From assembly GCA_946902985.2 (NCBI GenBank), contig OX336393.1, positions 366,712,779-366,776,778 of the forward strand: a DNA stretch of 64,000 nt, read 5' to 3'. Positions 17,045 through 29,154 of the stretch are shown here, piece after piece (position 1 is the stretch's first letter; the number at the start of each line of letters is the position of its first letter). This stretch comes from Meconema thalassinum. Lineage: Eukaryota > Arthropoda > Insecta > Orthoptera > Tettigoniidae. A program made the translations under genes and the position numbers. The notes beneath the pieces were generated by a model that saw nothing but the letters and a program-made list of their open reading frames with translations, did not search any database and was not told the origin of the DNA.

Positions 17045-17720
17045 GAGAGCAGTAAAATGCTAACGCGAACCTCGCTGGCATCAGGGCAGCGTGGGTTCAA
17101 ATCTCTCCTCTGACGTCCTGAAAATAAAATACATGGTCATTGGCTGCATTAATAAAATTATTAATTCCCTTATTCAGCGAATAATAAACGCTAATCGCAT
17201 GTTTTATGGTCTGAATAACTTATTTAAATCCCGTCTATTATCGCAGAAGAATAAGATTCATCTATACATGACACAAGTACGCCCGGTACTTTTGTGGGTG
17301 ACGTCAGCAACAACCGAAGAAGCTATCTCAGCCTTCAAGAGGAAGGTACTCCGAAAGATTTATGGACCCGTTTTCAACGCCATGGAAGGTAAATGGGAAC
17401 GAAGAACGATGGATGACCTGTATCAGTGGTTTAGAAAACCACAAATTGGCCGAGTACTAGGACAGTAGAGATTACAGTGGTTTGGCCACATCTTTCGAGC
17501 TGATGAATCCATCCAAAACCGAGTCCTTCATTCACACCTGCTGGAAGACGCCCAAGGGAACGTCCCAGGACGCGATGGAAGGATCGAGTATTGACAATAC
17601 TTCAGCAAGTGGAGCCGGATGCGATGGAAGATGAAGCTAAAGACTGGCAGCGTTGGAATGCTATCTGCAGTACTGTGCGAGTCCAAGCTCTATGAACTTG
17701 CGGGATGAGGAGAAAGAGCA
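17045..17720 (+). mobile_element. SINE head followed by LINE RT C-terminal remnant
   Basis: 17045-17150 resembles the tRNA-type head of the SINE at 56955 (GTGGGTTCAAA, CGTCCTGAAAAT). From about 17155 the translated sequence is the C-terminal part of a LINE reverse transcriptase: Asn-Arg-Met-Phe-Tyr-Gly-Leu-Asn-Asn, then Lys-Ile-His-Leu-Tyr-Met-Thr-Gln-Val-Arg-Pro-Val, then Leu-Gln-Trp-Phe-Gly-His after a TAG at 17466. Stops and shifts make it a pseudogene. Confidence 0.65.
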
Positions 17721-18109
17721 GGGAAGGGTCAGGCGAGAAGAGAAGGGCGTGTCAACAGCCCGCAGTGTTACTTGACATGCTCGTCTATTCCAATACTGCT
17801 AACATAGGGTCTTCTCTGAAACCAGTGTGGTGTTACGAATAAGTCAGTGAGTGACCGACCAATGTATTTGGTTCTGTACTACGCACGGACCGAGAAACCT
17901 CATCACTCGTCAACACCGTTTCTCATAGTCCGCGATGCACATTTCTCTCAGGTTCACGCAGCTTAGACTCGAGCAGTAGATAGCTCCTCCTTTGTGACTG
18001 ATTTCTTTGTTATCACCTTTTCTCTTCATTTTCTTTCTTTTGTTTCATCTGCTGTAGGCCTTAAAGGCCCATAAGTAGACTACAATAAATGAAGATGATG
18101 ATTCATTTT

Positions 18110-18770
18110 TTCCCCTTTCCTTCTGCTAGGCCTCCCTGTCCTGAGCAAATCGTTTCATCTCTACATAGCTACCACACCCCACATCCGAGGCAATCTGTTT
18201 AGCATATTCTAACCTTAGTCTACCCATACAGTTCTTGTCATCAACCCTTCCTTCCATAACTAAGCTTGCTATTCCTGGGTGTCTTAGTATATCTCATACT
18301 AACCTATTTCTTCGCTTCATTAGCAGTCGCCAGAAACATCTCTCCTCTCCCACTCGTCTTAATACCTCTTCGCTTGTAACCCTATCTACCCATCTGATCT
18401 TTATCATTCTCCTATATCACCACATTTCAAATGCTTCAATTCTGCTATTTTCTGCTGCACCAATAGTCCAAGTTTCACTTCCATAGAGCGCCACGCTCCA
18501 GACAAAGGCTTTCAAAAATGACTTCCTAATACCTAAATCTATATTCGATGTCAACATATTCCTTTTTTGTAGAAATGTTTTCCTTGCCTGAGCCAACTTA
18601 CTTTTTATATCCTCTTTGCTTCGTCCATCATTGGTTATTTTGTTGTAAGTCAGTAGTTAGCTTTAGTGGTAAGTTTCTTTTCATAATTTCCACTATCATC
18701 CAAACCATTACAGGCCAATATCCTATATTTTAGGCTCCTTAAATAAAAAAAAAACAATGACTATCATCGG
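18110..18770 (-). pseudogene. LINE reverse-transcriptase C-terminal remnant
   Basis: Read on the minus strand, the DNA encodes pieces such as Tyr-Gly-Ser-Glu-Thr-Trp-Thr-Ile, Ile-Arg-Trp-Val-Asp-Arg-Val-Thr and Arg-Leu-Glu-Tyr-Ala-Lys-Gln-Ile, typical of the region downstream of the RT domain in insect LINEs. There are several stops and no catalytic domain. Plus-strand frames over this interval are shadows. Confidence 0.65.
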
Positions 18771-19047
18771 CAGCAGCAACATCATCTGTTCACGCACATC
18801 GCCGCGCCGGTCGCATCGCCTGAGGCGTAGAGTCGTATATACAGGGTGTTTCTAAATTCCCAGTACAGACTTTGAGGGCTTGTAGTGGGGACCAAGATGG
18901 TTAAGTTTAGCATAGGAACTTGTGTCCAGAAACGAGCCGTCTTCCCGCTTCCCCCCCCCCCCCCCCCCAAACCACCACAGCACACGTTCACAGTTCCCGC
19001 ATTTTAGGCGCTCTGTCCGACTCTTGCTGCTTGTCATCTGGGTCCAA

Positions 19048-19495
19048 TTACAGGTGAGGACCACCAACGTCAACACACACACGGTACCTCCGTACCATGT
19101 TCTGGTACACACGATCACCAATCCCTGGTCCTCCAACATCCCTCGCAGCCATAACCCGCGCCAGTATGTCTTCCTCGGATTCCACAGGAGTCTCGTAAAT
19201 CAAGGTTTTCATAAGATCCGACAGGTCTAGCGGTGTCAAGTCGGGTGAACGTGCAGGCCAAACAATCGGGCCACCACGACCTATCCACTGTTGCCCAAAT
19301 CTGTGGTGAAGATGATCTCGGACCGCAGGTGAAAAATGAGGTGGTGCGCCATCGTGCTGAAACCACATGTTTTGACGCACATGCAGTGGCATAACGTCTA
19401 GGAACTCATGCAGTACGTCTTCAAAGAATATCAAGTACCGGTACGTGGCATCCATGAGATTTCGTGGAAGAATGTAGGGGATACAACCTGTAGAG
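19048..19495 (-). pseudogene. Mariner-type DDD transposase, C-terminal fragment
   Basis: The minus frame shows MWFQHDGAPPHF (second catalytic Asp) and WPARSPDLTPLD (third catalytic Asp), then Leu-Ile-Tyr-Glu-Thr-Pro-Val-Glu and a C-terminal Val-x-x-Arg-x-Arg-Val-Cys. A short deletion removes part of the block after LTPLD. The upstream 250 or so residues are absent, because the hAT insertion and the terminal repeat follow directly. It cannot be active. Confidence 0.8.
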
Positions 19496-20025
19496 CAGTG
19501 GTTCTTAACCGGTGGTCCACGGGCCACAGGTGATCCGCGAGTGCCTCGGGAGTGGTCCGCGGGAGAAAAGGGTCCACCAGCACGTATAAGAAAGTGGCCA
19601 TTTTCTTTTGTCGTGTGGCCTCCTGATAGGCCGAGTGCAGGTCTTTCTAGTCGACCTGCGCGTCGGGATGAGAGATGGAATTGATCAAGATGAATGAAAC
19701 TGGGCAAGGATGTAGAAGGAAGCGGCCGTGGCCTGTCAGAAGGTATCGTCCCAGCATTTGCCTGGCGTTGAAAATGGGAAAAGTGGCCAATAAATGGGGA
19801 TGTTGACAACGATGTGCGTTGAACGAGAATTGTCCGAATGTATTCGCGGCGATGACTATCAGGTTTTGAATTGAAATATCATTAAAATAACTGTTATTGA
19901 GGAAGGGTTACAACTGATAAGGTGTATTGGGGGGAGGGAGGGGGAGGGAAGGTGGCGGGGTGGTACATACGTGTTTCAATTTCAGGCTGAGTGGTCCGCA
20001 GACTTCTACGGGTTCAGAACCACTG
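19496..20025. mobile_element. hAT-like non-autonomous element nested in the mariner
   Basis: It begins CAGTGGTTCTTAACC and ends GGTTCAGAACCACTG, the usual terminal form of hAT MITEs. The flanking octamers CTGTAGAG (19488-19495) and CTATCGAG (20026-20033) match at six of eight bases, consistent with an old 8-bp target duplication. It contains a SINE-derived piece (19680-19790, TGTCAGAAGGTAYCGTCCCAGCAT on the opposite strand of the SINE at 29155). Confidence 0.7.
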
Positions 20026-20243
20026 CTATCGAGGATATGGGACATCACGTGATCGTTCAATGACGTACGTACCCTTGTCAGTGGTGCCAAATTTGCGGGA
20101 GATTTGAACGTGTGTTGTGGTGGTTTATTACGGGCAGCGGAAAGACGGTACGTTTCCAGACACAAATTCCTATGCTAAACTTAATCGTCTTCGTCACCAC
20201 TACAAGTCCTCAAAGTCTGTAATGGGAATTTAGAAGCACTCTG

Positions 20244-21690
20244 TATATAAAAGTTCATAGTTTATAGTTACATTTGGGGCAGATGACCTCGTAGTTCCGC
20301 CCCTTAAAACAACAATAACTAACTAACTATAGTTACATTATAGAATTATTTGGTCAGTCTTGCTAGTAAGGACACCAGTATAAAATTATTTACGGAAAAA
20401 TAGTATCTGAAGGTGTTGTTGCAGTATATAAACAAATAAACGATTCAAGAATACTGTAAGCATCTAGGATACCGAAAGTTATTAATTAATTTATTTAGAA
20501 AATGTGAAGAGGATGAAGGATACCCGCACGCTAAAGCAATGTACTTGGACAGAAATGTGCGGGGGAAAGACCAATAGGACGACCCTGGATCAGATTAAGG
20601 TGGATCTGGAAACTAGAGGAGAAAACTGGGGAAAAATAACAAGACAGGAAGTGTACCAAGATAGAGCAAAATGGAGGCAAATCGATCATAAATATCTTAT
20701 CCGGCTCGCTGGAAGGATACGAAGATGATGATTTACAAAATTCAAATGACAGGCCTTCCTTTAAGTACCCCTCAACGACGGGGATAAAAGCTAGTGTAGC
20801 CTATATTACAAGACGGATATCTTACCTTGAATAGTGTAGATACAGTAAATTCCTTGACTTTCACATCTTTGTTTTTTAGATGACGTATAAAATGACCAAA
20901 AAGATCTTCTGAGAGGAGTTCTTCAAGAAATTGGCTCTGAAATCAGTCACAAACGTTTCTTTAATGGTTTTCAGCATCGTGTTAGTTATTTATTGTTGTT
21001 TTATGGGGTGGAACAGCAAGGTTATCTGCTCCTCTTAACACAGATTAAATTATACACATTTTTAATACATTAACGTTTAGAGTTGGACGAATAAATATGA
21101 AAATGACCTAAAAATAATACTAAAAACAAACTAATAATTACCCATAATAATAAACAAAAATACGGATAACAACAATTCTGAATTTCAAAAAAGAACAAGT
21201 TCTTTGAGTACATATTCTGCTAACCCTAACCCACACTGTGACGAGATCAGCAGCCATCACGTCATCGGCTGATATAAGATCGAGTGTCATCTGCAAACGA
21301 AGGTTTCTTCGTAGATCAGCAAGATCCACACACTCAGTTAAAATTCAGGCCATTTAGGCTAAAATGGCTGTATGTTTTTCTTGCATCAACAATTATGGCC
21401 GATAGAACGATGTTTTTGGGAAAATTATTTCGTAGTTTATTTGGTTGCGCTAAGAAACGGGAATGTTCTACGCGTTTCTATTTATTCCTTTTACAATACA
21501 GTAGGCCTAAGAGCAGAAAGGTTATGTTTATATTGGTTTATATCGTGTCGGACACCAATGTATTCTCACGCTTGACCATAATGATTACAAATACGTTTTG
21601 AAAAGTTTTTTTTATGTGAATAATACACAAAAATTAACATGGGAAACTTACAAAAAGAAATGCTTATCAATTAATGCAAAAATTTAACAT
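20244..21690. other. Intronic DNA with short repeat fragments
   Basis: A fragment of a SINE-like repeat (GGCAGATGACCTCGTAGTTCCGCCCCTTAAAAC) lies near 20278-20312. 20504-20728 is a LINE remnant listed separately. 20740-21690 is AT-rich and nothing in it is recognised. Confidence 0.5.
20504..20728 (+). pseudogene. LINE ORF2 C-terminal tail remnant
   Basis: The frame encodes Asp-Gln-Ile-Lys-Val-Asp-Leu-Glu-Thr-Arg-Gly-Glu-Asn-Trp and Val-Tyr-Gln-Asp-Arg-Ala-Lys-Trp-Arg, the terminal motif of many insect LINE reverse-transcriptase proteins. Only this last segment is recognisable. Confidence 0.6.
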
Positions 21691-22282
21691 TACAATACAG
21701 TCATAAAACCGGAAGCCACATACGCAGCAGAAACATTCAATCTAAAAAAATCTAAAACCGACAGATTGGAAGAATTTGCATCGATGAAAGTTATAAAAAA
21801 GATGGGCAATGGCGAATAATACCTAACAATATTGTCTATAACAACCTAGAACCCATTACTGATACCATGCGAAACAAAAGACTAGGATTCTTTGGGCACA
21901 TCATGAGAATGTCAGATTCACGTCCTCTAAAACAACTAGTACAGTACAATCTTACGTCAAAAAACACTGCACCTGGATGCCGATCTATGGTTAAAAGAAA
22001 TCAGAGAGGACTTGAAAAGTAATTGGCCTAAGAACAGAAGATTCTACAAATAAGAAAAGTTTAACTACAGCACTTAAAAATACGACTTTTCATTTTCCAC
22101 TCATAAAAAAAAGAAAATTCCAACAAGAATATTTTCCGCCCAAGAAAGGGCTAGAAGATCAATACGAATGCTGAAGTACTTGGAAGACCGCAAGGCTCGT
22201 ACAGTTCCTACAAGTCGACGAACTAATGGTTGATTAAAGTGATCCTATGTGGTCTCAAAAGGGCAATAATAATAATAATAAT
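21690..22282 (+). mobile_element. LINE 3' remnant with (AAT)n tail
   Basis: Translation gives Val-Ile-Lys-Pro-Glu-Ala-Thr-Tyr-Ala-Ala-Glu-Thr (post-RT region) and, in another frame, Arg-Leu-Gly-Phe-Phe-Gly-His-Ile-Met-Arg-Met. The sequence ends in (AAT)n at 22265-22282, into which the LTR element inserted. The protein resembles the C-terminus of the LINE at 63.26-63.93 kb. Confidence 0.65.
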
Positions 22283-24124
22283 TGATACGTGCAAGGGGAC
22301 GTCCCTACGCTTTCAAACATGTATATATCCTTGGATCGCAACTTCATGACATTTTGAAACGACCGCCTGGTGTCTTGCTTCCCATTTTGAACACGAGATG
22401 GTAGCGCCAGTCGGACTGTGTTAGGTCTGCACGTGGTTCCTGTTTCTCTCCGATAGGTAGCGTGTGCTGCGCCTTATAAAACTCCTTATATGCACGACAT
22501 AATTGAAAGACAATTACATTCTTCGTCATGAAACAAGTGCCAGTGTATTCATGATACCGCCAAATTATTTACTAAATTATGACATTGTTGTTTGATGTGT
22601 CAATCTGTGATTGGATATTTTCCAAATATCATGCATGCAGCGCGCCTGGCTTCCTTGTCGGCGCCATGATGTGTTGTCATCGGTATCTGTACAGTCTGGA
22701 TTGGACTGAGTGATCGTGAATTGGATTGTCTATTGAGGCGGGGGTCTGTGCCCCTCGCCTCACCAAGAAATGAAATTACATTACAAAAACGTGTACCGCA
22801 GTGGGTAGGAAGTGGGATCGTCGCCCCTGAAGCATGGTCTACCTTATTTCGCCGGAATGAAGAAAACTTGAAGATGTTTGGTGTCAATGGTTGCATGTGC
22901 CAGCGGCAGCCATCTGGGCAGTTCTCTTTTTTTAAAATTATTTATTAGTGTTATGTTTGTTTTATCATCAGTGTCTCCCCAAAGGCCTTATTAAGGTATG
23001 TTTTGAAACCTTATTTAATTTAAATTATTGGAGCTCCTTATTTTGCATTGTGTGATGAGTGTTTGTTTTAGTTCTGAAAGGTTGACCTTGGAATAGATAT
23101 GTCACCTATGAAAATGTAAAATTTTGTTAATTTTTTTTTGTCCGGGGAACACTAATGTTTTCTTCTTAACTTATTATTTGCATCTAGCTAAGGCAGTTTC
23201 TTCTTATAATATTATGGTAATGGCCAGACGAGTCTATTTACACTAGGCCTAAATTGGTTCATTAGTCGGTCGTTTTTTTTTTGTCTGATCCGTTGCATGT
23301 AAAAACCTTTTGATCTCGTAATGTCTAGAGTTTGTTATATCTAGCTGTTTTCTCACTGGAGAAGTTTGTTTTAAATATGTAAATTACGCGTTTCTCATTA
23401 TTACGTACTGATGTACATTCTTCTGTTCTCGGTCGCCATGGTAACTTGTTTACTGAAGTGCATTGTGGGTTTTTTGTTTTCTGGCGTTGTTTGAAGTGCA
23501 CGTTCTTGGGTCATGGTGATGTTGGTTAACTTATTTGTTTTAATTTTCCTTTGGTTTTCTTTTTTGTTGGAGTTTTCTTGGTACTCCATCGTTATTCTTT
23601 CATTGCCTTGTTTTTGGTAATTATTTTGCACTAGTTTTTTTTTTCTGATTCTCCAAGGCCCTCATGGTCCAGTTTGGGAGTGTGTCTGGTGCTTATTTAG
23701 TTTTTTTTTGGGTTTGTAGCTGTTTATGCTCTTACCTCAAGTAATCCTTTTTGTTATTGGCCTTAAATATTTATTATCTCTACAGTGAGAATTCTAGCTG
23801 AGATTTTATTTTATTTTTAAATTTTGGCTGCCTGATGCATGTTCTGTTTGCTGGTGGAGGTGTTTTCTTTTAAAATTTTAACATTAAATGTTTATCTTAA
23901 ATTTTTAAGCAGCTGTTGTGACATTATTTCGTCGGCGGCAGTTCCGTCGGTTATTGGGGGGTGTCTGTAGAATAGCCTGTGTGTTCCCTTTCTCCTCCTT
24001 CCTTCCATCCCTTTGGTGCTCTTCTGTTGGGACTTGTCATCTGGAGGTGATTTTGCTGCGGAAGTGACCGGGACCTCTGAATACAGGTAAGTTGGCCCAT
24101 CCACGCTGGCCGTTCACGGTGCCA
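22283..24124 (+). repeat. 5' LTR (1842 bp)
   Basis: Begins TGATACGTGCAAGGGGACG and ends CACGGTGCCA. A TATAAAA box lies at about 22475-22481, a plausible transcription start context. It is near-identical to 27218-29059; differences include single-base indels in T runs (for example near 22858 and 22929). Confidence 0.9.
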
Positions 24125-24127
24125 TTC

Positions 24128-24139
24128 TGGTAGCAGAGC
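24128..24139 (+). other. Primer-binding site, initiator-Met-tRNA type
   Basis: TGGTAGCAGAGC starts three bases after the 5' LTR. From memory of animal tRNAs it is complementary to the 3' end of initiator Met tRNA over about 11 bases. Confidence 0.7.
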
Positions 24140-27100
24140 GTGCTCATGTTCACTTCCGTAACTATCCCCTCCCCAGTACCCACAGGCTGTTTTATGGACC
24201 CCTCTAATGCTGATGGGTCGGTTGTTGGTGGGATTTTGTCAGGCCAGTGCACTTGATGTTGTGCAAAGCTAATCCTTGCCGTTTGTTTTATTTCATGTTT
24301 GCCCCTGGATATCCATGTGGTACGCTGTAAGTGTCCTGTTCTGAGCGAGGTGTTTCCTGCTGTAGTTTTATCCTGTTTGTGTGCAACATCCCCACTGAAG
24401 ATGAAGCCCGGTGAGTGACTGACATGTGTTCTTGGCATGGGAAATGGGATTTCTTAATGTTCTGATAGCCTATATGCTGCGTGTGAAGGCATCCTGGAGC
24501 CCCGTCGGAAGCTGGTAGCCTGATGTTTTGTGCCTATTTTTGTAATTTAGCTTCCCGTTCTCGAGCCAAGCAAGCGATGACTTCTGCAGTCCTGGGCTAC
24601 GTTGTGCATGATGTTTTTGTCGAAATTTCAGGTGTCGAGGCAGTGTTGGTGTTTAAGAAGACTGTTGTGTTCCTGTATGTTTCTTTGCATGATATTCTGT
24701 GGTGATATGCTGTCCTCGTAAATTATTTATTATGGAACTGTCACGCCTATTGGTCTTATTGAGAAGTGTAGTCCGATTAAAAGGGCTAACCTATGGAAAT
24801 CTGCCCTCCCTATGACCCTAGTGTGGTGCCAAAGGCATATTTAACATGCATGTTACTATGATTTGGCTAGAAATTCTTCCCAAACTCATTCAAGGTAAGT
24901 GTTTGTTTTGAAGTGTTTTTATCGCAGTGTGCGATTGGTAATTTTTGGTTCATAAACTTACATTATACTGCAATCGTTCTGGGATAAGTGTGTATCGTGT
25001 GCAAATCGTGTCTGAATGTATGTGTTAACGTTAGATTTTGATTTAGATTTGTAGGGTGGGGTAATTTAGGGTTTGTTTTGTTTGCAAAAGTAAGGTTAGG
25101 ATCGTATTTTTATTAGTTGCTTTCCTTGTAATTTTGAACTAAAGCGAATATGTAGGAGTGTTTTACGTGGAGATATCTACTGTCTGGGGTTAGCTAGGTT
25201 AGAAGTATGGGATTCTTTCTTGGTTTGATCCCTGGGCAGGTTGTATATAGGACTTGCACGATCCGAACTGGCTTGGTATGGGACAGGTCTGTTCGATGAA
25301 ATGCAAGTATGTGTCATGTAATGTAATGTAATTGTAAGGGTATTGTGTTTTTTATTGTATTTGTTTGTGTTATGATATCTCTACGACTACATAACTTGCA
25401 TATTTGAGTATTAATGGGAATTATTTTTGTGGGTGGTAAAAATTATGTATCGCTATTATTGGAGTATGTTGTGCGATGAATATGTTGTTGTGAATATGAG
25501 ATCTCAGTTCGTGAACAGCCATAATGTAATGTGCTTTCCTGCTTAATTAATATATATAGGGTCTTCTAAAGTTACTGGGGTTAAATTTCTGTTGGACATT
25601 ATGGTCATCAGGTTCTGTAAGTCAGCTTGTTTTACTTTTAAAGCCAGTAATCTGTTGTTTCTGGAAATTAGGGTCATCAGTTGCCTCATGCTAACTGTAA
25701 ATGACATAGGCCTTCTGTTTTAGTTCATGCTATGGCAATCTCGGTCATCAGCCACTGTAGTTGAGTAAAATTTTCTGCTTTTGATTAATAATCATAAATT
25801 TTTCGGCTTTATCGTTTGGAATGGTGCGTAAGTGTTCTCTGTTAGCCTCGTCTTTCGACAAGAGCGGCTTGTTTCTCATCTAACCGTATTTTTGGGCCAT
25901 GTTAGGCATCCTTTGGTTGTACGTGTTCGTGTCTTTAACCTGAGCGAGGAAACCTCATTGTACCTCGTGTACTGTTGAACTTAGTTCTTTTTATGTTGGA
26001 TTTTTCTCACCCAGGCGGATGTCGGCTGTATTCTCATCGGGTGTCGAACCTCAATTTCGTTCCTTGTGTGAGTGTATTGGTGTTTGATTTTCTGCGCTGC
26101 CATTTTCTTCTTCGTTCTTGTCGTTACTGTAACTGCGTTTGAATTCCTCAGTGTCCCCATGCCAAGTAATGCGTGCGGTCACGAACCAACTATGTAGAGG
26201 CATACATGTCAGATTAATTAATTTTCTTTTTCAAAACCTTAAGGCCAACCAACAAAATTTCAAGAGTGCATCTATCACACATTAAGTGAGGTGGAGAGGT
26301 GTCTAATGAGGAAATGCTACCGTAAATTTTGTAAAACGAATTTTGTATAATGTAGAGTGTCCCTAAAATTCATTGAAGCCTTCTGGTATCTGTTCCTTGT
26401 GGAATTTTGAATGTAATTGGGTTTAAAAACTCTGATGGGATACAAAATGTAAATGTTGGGAAGTTCCCATTGTAATGGTAAATTGTAAAAGGGTACCTAA
26501 TTTTGATGTTTCATAGGAGATGCTAATATGTAAGTTGGGCTCGGTGGGAGACCTAACTCATGGTAACCATGTATTCCTGTTCCCTTTGGGAATTTTAGTG
26601 GTCATTCCTCTACCGTAGTTCTTTCGAAATGTATAGTAATCTAACTCATGTAATCTTGAAATGTACTTCGAATCTGTAAAAAGGTAAACTTGTTAATTAA
26701 ATTTTGTAAGCACGGATCTAGGGCATGGTCAAAAATTTTCTTCATTTAAATTCAACCTTGTTTCTCTTTGTAAAATGTAGTAAGAATTAGTAATTCTGTA
26801 AACCTTTGAAATTAGATTAACTTATATTTTTGTAAATGGCTGCCCACGCGTCGAATGATATCTGGCACATTGCTTCCTCCTATTTCGTCTAAAACGACCT
26901 ACAGTGGACTTATTGAAAATGTATCTAACGTGTATCGGACTCTGAAAGCACTGCTGGTGCTGGTGTTCTGCGTTTCTGAAGATTTTTGGACACAGTGATG
27001 CTGTTGACTAAGTGGTTTGCGAGGTGATCAATTATCCCATCACTGATAATCTGACCCTGCATTCTTCCGAACCAAAACGATGCGGTTTCATCCATCAATT

Positions 27101-27204
27101 GGAGTTAACAGGTGAACATTATCTTCGGGAAACATCTCTGGTGAATCGACTAGTTAAGGAGTACTGTCTATGCCTTGGCATATTCGTGAACGGTGTTCAC
27201 GATT

Positions 27205-27217
27205 AAGGGAGGGAGAC
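27205..27217 (+). other. Polypurine tract
   Basis: AAGGGAGGGAGAC lies immediately before the 3' LTR TG, in the position where plus-strand DNA synthesis is primed. Confidence 0.8.
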
Positions 27218-29059
27218 TGATACGTGCAAGGGCACGTCCCTACGCTTTCAAACATGTATATATCCTTGGATCGCAACTTCATGACATTTTGAAACGACCG
27301 CCTGGTGTCTTGCTTCCCATTTTGAACACGAGATGGTAGCGCCAGTCGGACTGTGTTAGGTCTGCACGTGGTTCCTGTTTCTCTCCGATAGGTAGCGTGT
27401 GCTGCGCCTTATAAAACTCCTTATATGCACGACATAATTGAAAGACAATTACATTCTTCGTCATGAAACAAGTGCCAGTGTATTCATGATACCGCCAAAT
27501 TATTTACTAAATTATGACATTGTTGTTTGATGTGTCAATCTGTGATTGGATATTTTCCAAATATCATGCATGCAGCGCGCCTGGCTTCCTTGTCGGCGCC
27601 ATGATGTGTTGTCATCGGTATCTGTACAGTCTGGATTGGACTGAGTGATCGTGAATTGGATTGTCTATTGAGGCGGGGGTCTGTGCCCCTCGCCTCACCA
27701 AGAAATGAAATTACATTACAAAAACGTGTACCGCAGTGGGTAGGAAGTGGGATCGTCGCCCCTGAAGCATGGTCTACCTTATTTTCGCCGGAATGAAGAA
27801 AACTTGAAGATGTTTGGTGTCAATGGTTGCATGTGCCAGCGGCAGCCATCTGGGCAGTTCTCTCTTTTTAAAATTATTTATTAGTGTTATGTTTGTTTTA
27901 TCATCAGTGTCTCCCCAAAGGCCTTATTAAGGTATGTTTTGAAATCTTATTTAATTTAAATTATTGGAGCTCCTTATTTTGCATTGTGTGATGAGTGTTT
28001 GTTTTAGTTCTGAAAGGTTGACCTTGGAATAGATGTGTCACCTATGAAAATGTAAAATTTTGTTAATTTTTTTTTTGTCCGGGGAACACTAATGTTTTCT
28101 TCTTAACTTATTATTTGCATCTAGCTAAGGCAGTTTCTTCTTATAATATTATGGTAATGGCCAGACGAGTCTATTTACACTAGGCCTAAATTGGTTCATT
28201 AGTCGGTCGTTTTTTTTTGTCTGATCCGTTGCATGTAAAAACCTTTTGATCTCGTAATGTCTAGAGTTGGTTATATCTAGCTGTTTTCTCACTGGAGAAG
28301 TTTGTTTTAAATATGTAAATTACGCGTTTCTCATTATTACGTACTGATGTACATTCTTCTGTTCTCGGTCGCCATGGTAACTTGTTTACTGAAGTGCATT
28401 GTGGGTTTTTTGTTTTCTGGCGTTGTTTGAAGTGCACGTTCTTGGGTCATGGTGATGTTGGTTAATTATTTGTTTTAATTTTCCTTTGGTTTTCTTTTTT
28501 GTTGGAGTTTTCTTGGTACTCCTTCGTTATTCTTTCATTACCTTGTTTTTGGTAATTATTTTGCACTAGTTTTTTTTTCTGATTCTCCAAGGCCCTCATG
28601 GTCCAGTTTGGGAGTGTGTCTGGTGCTTATTTAGTTTTTTTTTGGGGTTTGTAGCTGTTTATGCTCTTACCTCAAGTAATCCTTTTTGTTATTGGCCTTA
28701 AATATTTATTATCTCTACAGTGAGAATTCTAGCTGAGATTTTATTTTATTTTTAAATTTTGGCTGCCTGATGCATGTTCTGTTTGCTGGTGGAGGTGTTT
28801 TCTTTTAAAATTTTAACATTAAATGTTTATCTTAAATTTTTAAGCAGCTGTTGTGACATTATTTCGTCGGCGGCAGTTCCGTCGGTTATTGGGGGGTGTC
28901 TGTAGAATAGCCTGTGTGTTCCCTTTCTCCTCCTTCCTTCCATCCCTTTGGTGCTCTTCTGTTGGGACTTGTCATCTGGAGGCGATTTTGCTGCGGAAGT
29001 GACCGGGACCTCTGAATACAGGTAAGTTGGCCCATCCACGCTGGCCGTTCACGGTGTCA
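27218..29059 (+). repeat. 3' LTR (1842 bp)
   Basis: Same length as the 5' LTR after compensating indels. It ends CACGGTGTCA at 29059 and is followed by (AAT)n. Confidence 0.9.
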
Positions 29060-29085
29060 ATAATAATAATAATAATAATAATAAG
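29060..29085. repeat. (AAT)n microsatellite, right half of the target
   Basis: This continues the (AAT)n tail that the LTR element split at 22282. Confidence 0.85.
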
Positions 29086-29154
29086 AAGATACGGCAATGT
29101 ATATTTTGCGTTCTTCACTGATTTCTCATTTTGTCATATTATTCAATATACCGA

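Larger units (their letters stand above)
18842..20243 (-). mobile_element. Mariner-type element with ~110-bp inverted repeats, internally deleted
   Basis: The ends CAGGGTG...(18842) and ...CACTCTG (20243) are flanked by TA on both sides, the target duplication of Tc1/mariner elements. The left 110 bases and the reverse complement of the right 110 bases match with about 15% change (shared TTCTAAATTCCCA and GGTTAAGTTTAGCATAGGAA-type blocks). The element contains the C-terminal part of a transposase and is split by a hAT-like insertion at 19496-20025. The transposase N-terminus is missing. Confidence 0.8.
24125..27217 (+). other. Internal region of the LTR element, no coding frame
   Basis: 3.09 kb, mostly T-rich, with no reading frame that resembles gag, protease, RT, RNase H, integrase or envelope. 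No internal tandem repeat was seen. Packaging and dimerisation signals, if any, would lie just after the primer-binding site. Confidence 0.7.
22283..29059 (+). mobile_element. LTR retrotransposon without coding capacity (LARD-like)
   Basis: Two 1842-bp LTRs, TG...CA-bounded, flank 3.09 kb of internal DNA. The 5' LTR is followed by TTC and a primer-binding site, and the 3' LTR is preceded by a polypurine tract. Flanks on both sides are ATAAT inside an (AAT)n run, so the 5-bp target duplication fits but is not independently informative. No gag or pol frame exists between the LTRs. The few internal frames of 60-130 codons look random. The LTRs differ at only a few scattered positions, so insertion was recent. 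It must have been mobilised by proteins supplied in trans. Confidence 0.88.

Noticed and set aside
19115..19366. Second minus frame over the mariner transposase
   Set aside because: Shadow of the transposase fragment in another frame.
24037..24438. 133-codon minus-strand frame inside the LTR element
   Set aside because: Straddles the LTR and internal boundary, has no gag or pol features, and looks random.
22283..29059. Two independent SINE or satellite copies rather than LTRs
   Set aside because: Equal length, TG/CA ends, primer-binding site and polypurine tract in the right places identify LTRs.
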